A model generated the notes under the pieces. It ran no database searches and was not told the origin of the DNA. It saw nothing but the letters and a program-made list of their open reading frames with translations. Below, in pieces: positions 1-7,907 of a stretch of DNA of 64,000 nt (position 1 is the first letter of the stretch; each line of letters opens with the position of its first letter). Source of the DNA: Granulicella sp. L60 (lineage in GTDB: Bacteria; Acidobacteriota; Terriglobia; Terriglobales; Acidobacteriaceae); the NCBI RefSeq assembly GCF_009765825.1, contig NZ_LMUR01000010.1, forward strand, positions 299,437 through 363,436. Reading direction: 5' to 3'. A program made the translations under genes and the position numbers.

Positions 1-118
1 CGGCCGCATGATGAACGGTGAAGAAGGAAGCAATCAATAGAGCGAGGATCAGATATCTACGTGGCGGACTGCCGGAGATCCTGTGTTCCACTTTTATCTG
101 TTCGTATGCTTTCCTCAT
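1..118 (-). CDS. Exported protein, N-terminus only (probable outer-membrane efflux component)
   Basis: Only the first 39 codons are in the window; the gene runs off the left edge. The translation has a basic N-terminus (MRKAYEQIKVEH) followed by a hydrophobic stretch LILALLIASFFTV that reads as a signal peptide. It begins four bases after the stop of the MFS transporter, so it is the third gene of the efflux operon. By operon logic (membrane-fusion protein, MFS pump, third exported protein) it is most likely the TolC/NodT-type outer-membrane factor, but no diagnostic domain is visible in this fragment. Confidence 0.55.
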   Translation of the reverse strand, partial: MRKAYEQIKVEHRISGSPPRRYLILALLIASFFTVHHAA

Positions 119-122
119 AGCA

Positions 123-1739
123 CTATGTCCTCTGAGCCTTTAAGGCAGCGATCATTTGTTTGTATTGGGTCTTTGCCGGTTCCATCGAGGCGATCACAAT
201 CAGGCAGGCAATGGATGCACAGCCAAGCAGAAGGAAACAGTCCGTGACCGCTAAGGTGAACGCCTGCTTTCGCACGGTCAGGGCAAGCAGGGTCGATGCG
301 CGGCCCATAGCGACATCCGAAGTGGTTGCCTGGGCCTGCATGCCGGCCGTGAGAGCAGAGATGCGTTCATTCGTAGCGAGCGAACCCGATTGAACGTTGA
401 GACCCAGGATATTCGAGTGATACTCCTCACGGATTTGAAGGAAGTGCCCCATGAAGGCCGCACCAATTTCGCCGCCAAAGAGGCGAATCGTCTGGAAGAA
501 CCCAGAGAACGTGAGCAGATCGATGCCGCGGCTCATTGCTCCCGAGTTCAGTATGTCCAGAACAATCGAACCGACCAGCCCGTTGAACGCGATGCCTTCT
601 CCCAACGCCAGGACCAGTTGGCTGGCCATAAAGTTTGTTCCCGACCAGTCGGACGAGAGGTTGGCATTCATCAGACATCCCAGTCCCATCAGGCCGAAAC
701 CTGCCGCGAGGATGATGCGATTGTCGACTCGGCCCAGCAGATAAACCGCGAGCAGACCGGCGAGAACCTGCGGAATGGCCAGCCACAACAGGACAGGACC
801 GACTTCAACGTTGCTGTAGCCCTGAACGCTTGTCAGATAACTCGGAATAACGACCACGGCGGAGAGCAGAAGAAACCGAAAGAAGATAAGAACGAATGCC
901 AGCAGTATGGGAGTGCTGCGCCGGAGAAAGGGAAAGTTGATCAGTGGATTGGGCTGCGTGAAATGCCGAACCGCCGAACAAATGACAAGGAACGTGCCAC
1001 TGACTACCAGCGCAACGAAAGTGCCGGAGCGCCACCAATCCAGTCGCTGTCCCTGATCGAGGGCGCCATAGAGCATTGCCGCTCCGGCGCTGGCATACAG
1101 GAACCCGCGCCAGGACGGTTTCGGCTGACCAGGCTTTGGCTGAGGCAAAGGTTGTGGCGGAATGCCGAGGTAAACGAAGAGCATCATCAGCGGAGACAGC
1201 AATGCGTCTGTCCAGAAGATCCATCGCCATGAAAGTGCATGGATGAGCCAGCCTTCATACGAATGGGCGATATGCGTCGATACAACGATGTCTACCGCAT
1301 ATACGGAGATTCCATAGAGCGCGTAGCGCTGCGGTATGTTGCGAAGGATAAAGGACAGGCTTAGCGGATAGAACGTACCCGCCGTCAGTCCGCCCGCCAC
1401 CAGAAGAGCGATGAGCATGGAGAAGTGAGTGGCGAAAGGCATGACAAGACAAAATATCGAAAAGCTTCCCGCACAGGCCAACAGCACTCGACGTGGGCCG
1501 AGCAGACCGCCCAGATAGACAGAGAATGGTCCGACGAACATCATCCCCATGTTGTAAGAAGTTCCTATCCATGAGGCCTCATCGAAATCAAGATGCAGTG
1601 CGCCGCGCAGATCGGCTATGCCTACGCTGAGCAACCGACCCAGAAAGGTTGCAAGCGCAGCGCCGAGCAACACTCCTGCAATTCCAAATGCAGGATGGTA
1701 GGTTCGCGCGTGCACGTTTTCTTGTGGCAACTCTGGCAT
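123..1739 (-). CDS. DHA2-family MFS multidrug transporter (EmrB-like)
   Basis: 538 residues with about 14 hydrophobic membrane segments, typical of the drug:H+ antiporter-2 (14-spanner) family. The first transmembrane helix (GVLLGAALATFLGRLLSVGI) is followed by the conserved IADLRGALHLDFDEASWI region and by LGGLLGPRRVLLACA, equivalent to the loop 2-3 motif. The reading frame is open further upstream, but the ATG at 1739 gives the usual family N-terminus and lies 7 bp behind the membrane-fusion gene. It presumably exports amphipathic drugs across the inner membrane together with the adjacent HlyD-like protein and the third exported protein. The substrate cannot be read from sequence. Confidence 0.9.
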   Translation of the reverse strand: MPELPQENVHARTYHPAFGIAGVLLGAALATFLGRLLSVGIADLRGALHLDFDEASWIGTSYNMGMMFVGPFSVYLGGLLGPRRVLLACAGSFSIFCLVMPFATHFSMLIALLVAGGLTAGTFYPLSLSFILRNIPQRYALYGISVYAVDIVVSTHIAHSYEGWLIHALSWRWIFWTDALLSPLMMLFVYLGIPPQPLPQPKPGQPKPSWRGFLYASAGAAMLYGALDQGQRLDWWRSGTFVALVVSGTFLVICSAVRHFTQPNPLINFPFLRRSTPILLAFVLIFFRFLLLSAVVVIPSYLTSVQGYSNVEVGPVLLWLAIPQVLAGLLAVYLLGRVDNRIILAAGFGLMGLGCLMNANLSSDWSGTNFMASQLVLALGEGIAFNGLVGSIVLDILNSGAMSRGIDLLTFSGFFQTIRLFGGEIGAAFMGHFLQIREEYHSNILGLNVQSGSLATNERISALTAGMQAQATTSDVAMGRASTLLALTVRKQAFTLAVTDCFLLLGCASIACLIVIASMEPAKTQYKQMIAALKAQRT

Positions 1740-1746
1740 CGAAGGA

Positions 1747-2877
1747 TTACCTCGCAGTGAAGTTGCCGGATGGGCGAATCGCAACCTCTGCGGAGAATCC
1801 TGGACGCAACACTGCGACATCAGAAGCCTGATCGAGAACGATTTTGACCGGGATGCGTTGCACAACTTTGGTGTAGTTGCCCGTTGCATTATCCGGCGGC
1901 AGCAGAGCAAACTGCGAACCGCTTGCCGGCGCTATCTCAAGAACATGACCATGGAAAGATGAGGATGGAAGAGCATCGATATGTACATCGGCGCTGTCTC
2001 CCTGGCGCACGCGTCCGAGTTGAGTCTCCCTGTAATTGGCCTGAATCCAGATTCCGCTTTGCACCAGATTGACCACCTGAACGCCGGCTCCGACAAGTTG
2101 CCCAGGATGGACGCGAAACTCTCCAACCGAACCGTCGGCGGGAGCGAAGATTTTGGTGTAGCTCAGGTTGACCTGGGCTACGACGATCGCGGCTTTTTTC
2201 GCATCAATCTGAGCGAGCAGGCCTGCGTCTTTGGAGTTCAATGCCAATCGCTGCTGCTTCGCACCAGCCAGCGCGGCCTGAGCGCCGCTTGCAGCGGCCT
2301 GAGCCTTTGCCAGATCGGCCTGATGTGCCAGCAGGCCAGCCACAACGCTCAGCTTTGCAGCCTCTGCCGTCTCGAACTGCTGTTTTGTGGCTGCTCTATT
2401 GCTCAGCAGTGCCTGCTGACGCGTGAATTCGGATTCGGCCTGACTCACATTGGCTTGTGTCGCACTAATTCCTGCGTCTGCCGCAGCTACCGCAGCCTGC
2501 GCCTGCTCTATGCCTGACTCGGCAGCGGTTATGCTCGCATCGGCCGCTCGCTTTGCATCCTGATTTCCGGCGTATTCTGCCTTCGCGCCCTCGAGTGCTG
2601 CTTCCGCCTCTTTGAGCATCGCCTGATAGTCCGCATCATCGAGTTCCACCAGCAGTTGCCCTGCCTTTACGGCTTGGTAATCCCCTACCGTAACGCGTCG
2701 TACCGTCCCGCTGATGCGTGTACTCAGAGGGGTTTGATTTGCGCGCACATAGGCATCATCGGTCCTCTGCACTGCTGCTCCGGACTCATTGCTGGTCCAA
2801 TGGCCCCGAATGATAAGAAAAAGTCCCACAGCTATACCGAGGACAACGATTGGGACAATGACCGCACGTTTTGTCAT
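1747..2877 (-). CDS. HlyD/EmrA-type periplasmic membrane-fusion protein
   Basis: 376 residues. One N-terminal transmembrane helix (VIVPIVVLGIAVGLFLII) is followed by the biotinyl-lipoyl-like half motif (RTDDAYVRANQTPLSTRISG), a long alanine/glutamine-rich coiled-coil hairpin (about residues 90-230) and a C-terminal beta-barrel region with the second lipoyl half (LSYTKIFAPADGSVGEF). The periplasmic adaptor links the MFS pump to an outer-membrane channel. The ATG at 2877 is chosen because the open frame above it starts only with GTG and adds no conserved residues. First gene of the efflux operon; a 19-bp element at 2960-2978 lies about 85 bp upstream. Confidence 0.9.
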   Translation of the reverse strand: MTKRAVIVPIVVLGIAVGLFLIIRGHWTSNESGAAVQRTDDAYVRANQTPLSTRISGTVRRVTVGDYQAVKAGQLLVELDDADYQAMLKEAEAALEGAKAEYAGNQDAKRAADASITAAESGIEQAQAAVAAADAGISATQANVSQAESEFTRQQALLSNRAATKQQFETAEAAKLSVVAGLLAHQADLAKAQAAASGAQAALAGAKQQRLALNSKDAGLLAQIDAKKAAIVVAQVNLSYTKIFAPADGSVGEFRVHPGQLVGAGVQVVNLVQSGIWIQANYRETQLGRVRQGDSADVHIDALPSSSFHGHVLEIAPASGSQFALLPPDNATGNYTKVVQRIPVKIVLDQASDVAVLRPGFSAEVAIRPSGNFTAR

Positions 2878-2959
2878 GCTCAGAGCATCTCTCCATCGGG
2901 CGGTATGGCTAAGTTCCCGACTCAGAATGTCAATGGTAAGCACAGCATGCAGAGCTGGC

Positions 2960-2978
2960 TATCATATGTTTCTATTAG
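2960..2978. promoter_or_regulatory. 19-bp upstream element shared with the PAS kinase gene
   Basis: TATCATATGTTTCTATTAG at 2960-2978 recurs with 18 of 19 bases identical, in opposite orientation, at 7546-7564. One copy lies upstream of the efflux operon, the other upstream of the PAS kinase operon. A shared regulator site is an inference. Confidence 0.4.
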
Positions 2979-3052
2979 AAGCTGTACTGTGGGTGCTCCT
3001 GGCTCAACGGTCCTTCCGAATGTCGGGCAGAGTCTAGAGATCCACAATTGGT

Positions 3053-3433
3053 CTAACTGAGTTCCAATAGAGCAGCCGAGACGGCGGACAATAGCTTTTT
3101 TCCGTCAAACGGCTTCTTGAAAAAATAGCGGGGCACCGGTTCCGCTGGAGATCGGGCATTCATCAGTTCCTCACGACCCGTGATGAGGATGACAGGCAGA
3201 TCCGGGCGATCGAGGTGCGCAATCCTTAAGAGGCCAAAGCCGTCAATTCCAGGCATGCTGATATCGGAGATCAGGCAGTCTACCTTAGAGAGAACCCCGG
3301 ATTCCAGAAAGGCCTCCCCTGATGGAAACAGGCGGACGAAATGGCCGGCCGATTCGAGCAGGCTCTCCAGAGACTCGAGAATCCGATAATCATCATCCAC
3401 GACCGCTATGGTTCGTTTAATTTCATCAGTCAT
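3053..3433 (-). CDS. Stand-alone receiver-domain response regulator
   Basis: 126 residues consisting of one CheY-like receiver domain: acidic pair in TIAVVDDDYRI, phospho-acceptor Asp in DCLISDISMPGIDG, Thr in LITGREE and Lys in FFKKPFD. No output domain follows. The upstream in-frame start is a TTG, so the ATG at 3433 is preferred, although no strong ribosome site is visible. It is the last gene after the FixJ-type regulator and PAS kinase on the same strand and probably acts as a second phosphate acceptor or a regulator of that kinase, as in FixJ-type systems with extra single-domain receivers. Confidence 0.85.
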   Translation of the reverse strand: MTDEIKRTIAVVDDDYRILESLESLLESAGHFVRLFPSGEAFLESGVLSKVDCLISDISMPGIDGFGLLRIAHLDRPDLPVILITGREELMNARSPAEPVPRYFFKKPFDGKKLLSAVSAALLELS

Positions 3434-3495
3434 TTCGGTTCGCTTTACGGATAGATTCAATGGTACGGAGTTTGCACCCTATGTCTATAACGGTT

Positions 3496-4134
3496 TTATA
3501 AGGGGGTCGATTCAGAGGACGGAATGGCGATCTCTAACTTCCCGGCCATCCTCACCAACTCTGCCAATGAATTCGCCGCCATCTTCCGCATGATTTGGCC
3601 GCGATGAATCTGTAAGGTGGTCTCGCTTATGCCAAGTTGCGATGCGGCTTGTTTGTTGAGAAGACCAGCCACAACCAAAGGCAGCACATCTCGCTCGCGC
3701 GGAGTCAGATGAGAGAAGCGTTCCTTCAAGCGATTTACCTGGTCTCGATCCAGACGAGACCTCGTGTCCCGTGCTAGCGCCTCCTCGACCGCCCTCAACA
3801 GCTGTTCCCGTCCGAATGGTTTCGGAAGGAAATCAACTGCCCCCGCCTTCATCGCCCGCACTGTTGATGGAATGTCGCCGTATCCGGTGATAAAGACGAT
3901 CGGAGGATGGACTCGATCAGCTATTTGTCTTTGAAGATCCAAGCCATTGACATCAGGTAGTCGTACATCGAGAATCAGGCAGGTCGGAAGATCTGGCTTG
4001 GGAAACTCGATATATTCTGTCGCCGATCCGAACACCATCACACGAAAATCTAATGACGAGAGCAGTTCCAACAGTGCCTCGCCTACACGAGGGTCGTCAT
4101 CCACAACAAACACCATATGGTCTTTTGCATTCAT
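3496..4134 (-). CDS. FixJ/NarL-type response regulator
   Basis: 212 residues: receiver domain (about 1-125; VFVVDDDPRVGEALLE, Asp in CLILDVRLPDVNGLDL, Thr in FITGYGDIP, Lys in FLPKPFG) and a C-terminal LuxR-type HTH (about 145-205; LTPRERDVLPLVVAGLLNKQ, then ISETTLQIHRGQIMRKM). The spacing and the GDIPSTVRAMKAGA segment are typical of the FixJ/TodT group. Its ATG follows the stop codon of the PAS kinase directly, with no gap (TGA then ATG), so the two are translationally linked and form a cognate pair. Targets are unknown; the 19-bp element upstream of the kinase and the efflux operon is a candidate site. Confidence 0.92.
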   Translation of the reverse strand: MNAKDHMVFVVDDDPRVGEALLELLSSLDFRVMVFGSATEYIEFPKPDLPTCLILDVRLPDVNGLDLQRQIADRVHPPIVFITGYGDIPSTVRAMKAGAVDFLPKPFGREQLLRAVEEALARDTRSRLDRDQVNRLKERFSHLTPRERDVLPLVVAGLLNKQAASQLGISETTLQIHRGQIMRKMAANSLAELVRMAGKLEIAIPSSESTPL

Positions 4135-7100
4135 TCAAGCCTTCTCCGCCAGAACAGGAAGTCTAAAACTGAAGGTCGCTCCCTGATCCTTGTTTCGAGT
4201 GACCCAAATACTGCCCCCATGTGCTTCGATGATCGAACGGCATATGGACAGGCCCATCCCCATCCCCTTTTCTTTTGTTGTGAAAAATGGTTCGAAGACT
4301 CTCTCCACATCCACGAGCCCGCTTCCATAATCGCAAACTTCAATCAGTATTGAGTTCAGGTCGTCGCTTCTGGAACGTAGAATGAGTTGCTTTGTACCAT
4401 AGGCCACCCCGTCCATAGCTTCAATCCCATTGTTTACCAGATTGATCATCAGTTGCTGCATCTGGACGCGATCGGCCAGAGTCATGGGTACCTCTAGACT
4501 CAGTTCCATTCGAACGTTGACCCGTTTTCTCTGAACTTCGTTCGACACTAAACGGAGCACTTCGTGGATCACTTCGTTCATGTCGAGCGGTGCTTTATTT
4601 GCGATCTCCTGCTTGAAAAGCGCTCGGATCCGCTGGATCACTGCCGCAGACGCATTTCCATCCCGGACAATTCTCTGCACGGCCAGTCTTGCGCGTTCCA
4701 AATTCGGCGGGTCGATCGATAGCCACATCTCGCAAGCTTCGCCGTTCGCCACGACAGCCGCAAGAGGCTGATTGATCTCGTGGGCAATAGAAGCCGACAA
4801 TTCGGCCACGGTCGCGATTTGGGTTGCACGTGTCAGTCTTGCCTGAGTGGCGCGTAACATCTCCGCCATCCTCCTGCTCTCATCTATCTCGATATTGAGA
4901 CCGTACCATTGCGTGATTCGGTTCTCTCTGTCGCGCAGGGGCTCAGCGAGTGTTTGAATCCAACGATAGACGCCGTCAGCACGTCGCATTCGATGTGTGA
5001 TTTCAAGGGGCTCTCCCGTTTCGAGGACGTGACGCCACGACCCTATTGTCGTTTCGACGTCGTCGGGATGGACCAGGGTGACCCACTTAAACTCCAGAAG
5101 TTCTTCCAATGTTCTGCCCGTGTAATTGCAAAAGCGCTGATTTGCGTAGACCACTTTCCCGTCGCCGGGCATTGCACACCATACGAAAGCGGGAATTGTC
5201 TCGATTATCAATCGAAGCTGGTGTTCACTTCCTCGCAACGCCTCTTCTACCTTCCAGCGTTCGGTAATGTCCATCGCAGTCCCGATAAATTCGATAAGAT
5301 CTCCCGACTCGCTAAACATAGGGTGGCCAACGACATGGATGTGTTTGAGTATTCCGCACGGAAGAATAATCCGGTAGGTCACTTCGTAGCCTGATTTTTC
5401 CCTTATGGCTCGATCTATTTTCTCCTGCCATTTGGCCTGATCCGCCGGGTGAATACGCTGAAGCCTGTCTTCCCAGGTCGGCATGCCTCTTTCAGGATCG
5501 AAGCCAAAGATACGCAAACATTCCTTGGAGAGATAGGTAGGATTCTTTCCCGGGACGCTCCAGCCGAAACTTCCTGTATGTGTGAGTCTCTGTCCCTCCA
5601 GCAGATAGCTTTCGCTCCGACGCAGTGCTTCGTGTGCTCGCCTTGTCTCGGTAATGTCGGTCACGGCTCCAAGAAATTTCGAGGTGCCTGCCTCATCTCT
5701 TTCAGTATGTGCCACAAGGCGGAGATGCTTCACAGATTCATCTGGCAATAACAACCGATATTCGAGGTCGCAATCCTCTATATCGCGCATTGCCCGATCG
5801 ACGTACGCTTGGAATCGGGCCTTGTCCCCGGGATGTACCCGGTGCAGGATATGTTGAATGGTTGGCCTGATGTTACGGTCATACGCGAAGATCCGAAAGG
5901 TCTCGTCTGACCAAATCATCTCCCCCGTGGAAATCTTGCACCCAAAACTTCCGGTCTGGCTCAAACGTTGGGCCGTAAGCAGATAAGCTTCGCTTCGCTT
6001 CAAACTCTCTTCGCTTGCACGCAAGGCGTCCTCCATGCGTCTGCGGTCTTCCACGTCAGTATTAATTCCGATCCATTTGACGATGCTGCCTTCGCTGCCT
6101 CGCACGGGACTTCCACGGAAAAGAAACCTGCGATATTCGCCATCGTAACGACGGATGCGGCATTCTGACTCGAAGAAGTCGCCAATCTTCAGGGCTCTCT
6201 GCACGTCTTCCATCATGCGGGGTATATCGTCAGGGTGAATCGTGACCAGAAAGCCCCAACCGATTGCCTCGTCAATGGATAGCCCCGAGTACTCGAGCCA
6301 TTGCCGGTTGAAGAAGTCAGCCGAGCCATCTGGCCCCGAAGTCCAGCTCAAGCCAGGGGTCGTATCAATCACAAGCCGCAATTGGTTAGCTACCTCAATC
6401 TCTTTTTGCCGTAATTCCTCCTCTGTTCGTTTGCGGTCCTCGATATCCGTGCTTGATGCGTACCACTTGACGACGCTGCCACCCTTGTTACAAAGGGGAG
6501 CAACCTGGAAGAGGAACCGACGATACAACCCATCAAAGCGTCGTACCCTCGCTTCGAACTCGCCGGGCTTACAGGATCCGATAATCAGATTCCATTTATC
6601 GGTAAATAAAGGGAGATCCTCTGGATGGATCGTAGAAATCAGGTTCCATGCCCACGTTCTCGGATCGACATGCATGGTTGAGCCTTGAAGTTCTCGATCC
6701 AGTGCACTTTCCAAAGAGAGCCCTAAATAGTCCAGCCAACGCTGATTAAGGTAATCTACCGAACCATCCGGTCGGGCGCTGTGGATGAATGCGGGAGTCG
6801 TGTCCACGACCAAACGAAGCCGTTCATCCTCTCTCTTTAGTTCCTCAATATCGGTTGCGGTACAGAGCCAACGCGAGATTTCGCCATCCGCGCCAATTAA
6901 TGGCTTGTAACGGAAGAGAAACCACCGGTATTCTCCGTCTTTGCCAAGAGCGCGCCTTTCAATCTCGAAAGGTAGACCCGCGGATAGATTGCGTTGCCGT
7001 TCACCTCTTGCCTTCGCGATGTCATCTGGATGAATATCTAGACGAATTCGCTCGACTGTCTCAATATTTTTCATCTGGTCCAGGGTGCGTCCAGTGTAGT

Positions 7101-7515
7101 CAAGCACCATCTGGTTTGCTTCGAGGAGGCGGCCGCCGGGATCCAGGACAAGAACGTGGTGAGGAATGAAGTCGATGAGCTCGCGAAGCTCTTTTGCGTG
7201 ACCCCTAATCTTTTCTTCCCTTGATCGGATGAGATAGCGAATGGCGAACGCTGCGGCTATGAACGCGACAAATCGGGGATAGGCAGTTGAGGCAATTGAG
7301 AAGTGGTGTCGCGGCGTAAGAAAAAAGAAGTCGAACGCAAGCACTGAGAGTCCGGCTCCCACAAGGCTCGGATAATGGCCGCCATATAGAGAGCTGACCA
7401 TGACTCCAAGGAGTAGGCAAGTAGCCTCTGCGCCAGAGATCCAGCCCACGAAGACGGCGATCGAGCATGCCGCAATCACTAGGCCATAACGATAAACATT
7501 AGAGTAGGACTTCAT
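4135..7515 (-). CDS. Membrane sensor histidine kinase with six PAS domains
   Basis: 1126 residues. Residues about 10-95 form four membrane helices of the DUF4118/KdpD type (AVFVGWISGAEATCLLLGVM). Six PAS/PAC units follow, each opening with a phrase such as LRLVVDTTPAFIHSARPDGS or LSQTGSFGCKISTGE. The dimerisation/phospho-acceptor domain has ELSASIAHEINQPLAAVVAN (His about 910), and the ATPase domain has an N box (NLVNNGIEAMDG), DYGSGL and GMGMGLSICRSIIEAHGGSI. The PAS chain probably senses redox, small ligands or light. The start at 7515 has AGGAA upstream; the longer frame begins at a TTG. It heads the three-gene two-component operon. Confidence 0.92.
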   Translation of the reverse strand: MKSYSNVYRYGLVIAACSIAVFVGWISGAEATCLLLGVMVSSLYGGHYPSLVGAGLSVLAFDFFFLTPRHHFSIASTAYPRFVAFIAAAFAIRYLIRSREEKIRGHAKELRELIDFIPHHVLVLDPGGRLLEANQMVLDYTGRTLDQMKNIETVERIRLDIHPDDIAKARGERQRNLSAGLPFEIERRALGKDGEYRWFLFRYKPLIGADGEISRWLCTATDIEELKREDERLRLVVDTTPAFIHSARPDGSVDYLNQRWLDYLGLSLESALDRELQGSTMHVDPRTWAWNLISTIHPEDLPLFTDKWNLIIGSCKPGEFEARVRRFDGLYRRFLFQVAPLCNKGGSVVKWYASSTDIEDRKRTEEELRQKEIEVANQLRLVIDTTPGLSWTSGPDGSADFFNRQWLEYSGLSIDEAIGWGFLVTIHPDDIPRMMEDVQRALKIGDFFESECRIRRYDGEYRRFLFRGSPVRGSEGSIVKWIGINTDVEDRRRMEDALRASEESLKRSEAYLLTAQRLSQTGSFGCKISTGEMIWSDETFRIFAYDRNIRPTIQHILHRVHPGDKARFQAYVDRAMRDIEDCDLEYRLLLPDESVKHLRLVAHTERDEAGTSKFLGAVTDITETRRAHEALRRSESYLLEGQRLTHTGSFGWSVPGKNPTYLSKECLRIFGFDPERGMPTWEDRLQRIHPADQAKWQEKIDRAIREKSGYEVTYRIILPCGILKHIHVVGHPMFSESGDLIEFIGTAMDITERWKVEEALRGSEHQLRLIIETIPAFVWCAMPGDGKVVYANQRFCNYTGRTLEELLEFKWVTLVHPDDVETTIGSWRHVLETGEPLEITHRMRRADGVYRWIQTLAEPLRDRENRITQWYGLNIEIDESRRMAEMLRATQARLTRATQIATVAELSASIAHEINQPLAAVVANGEACEMWLSIDPPNLERARLAVQRIVRDGNASAAVIQRIRALFKQEIANKAPLDMNEVIHEVLRLVSNEVQRKRVNVRMELSLEVPMTLADRVQMQQLMINLVNNGIEAMDGVAYGTKQLILRSRSDDLNSILIEVCDYGSGLVDVERVFEPFFTTKEKGMGMGLSICRSIIEAHGGSIWVTRNKDQGATFSFRLPVLAEKA

Positions 7516-7907
7516 TTGTCGGTTCCTGCTTCGGTAGCTCAACGCCTAATAGAAACATGTGATATGCAGTTCCGGAGTGCGTCCGTAAGATTACAACTCG
7601 AGCATGGTTATAACCATTTTCCCTCGATTCTTCGGCTCCTCGCAGGCCTTCGATTGGCCTGAGAGGACAAATGTCGTGCATGAGTGTGACGCAAAACGTC
7701 CTGATTTCACACCGCGCACAAGGCATTGTTACAGCAAGGACCTCCAAGAGATCCACGAGACTCACGCATGGTTGTCATTGCCGCCCGTCTCAGGATTGTC
7801 TCCTTTGCCAAATTGTGAGAATCGGACAAGTCGCTGAAGTTTATCCCGGCACACACGAGAGTTAAGTCGCAACAGAGCAGGCCTACAACCATCCATGGAG
7901 AACCCCA
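7516..7907. other. Intergenic region between divergent operons
   Basis: 392 bp between the PAS kinase (leftward) and the lactate/cyd/acetoin operon (rightward). It holds the 19-bp element at 7546-7564 and must carry both promoters. Short open frames cross it on both strands, but none has a convincing ribosome site or protein character. GGAG at 7897-7900 is the ribosome site of the rightward operon. Confidence 0.5.
7546..7564. promoter_or_regulatory. Second copy of the 19-bp shared upstream element
   Basis: The minus-strand sequence TATCACATGTTTCTATTAG matches 2960-2978 with one difference. It ends about 30 bp upstream of the PAS kinase ATG. The two copies face opposite ways relative to their genes. 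Confidence 0.4.

Noticed and set aside
390..1232. 280-codon plus-strand open frame
   Set aside because: Shadow of the MFS transporter; very polar, repetitive composition and no recognisable domain.
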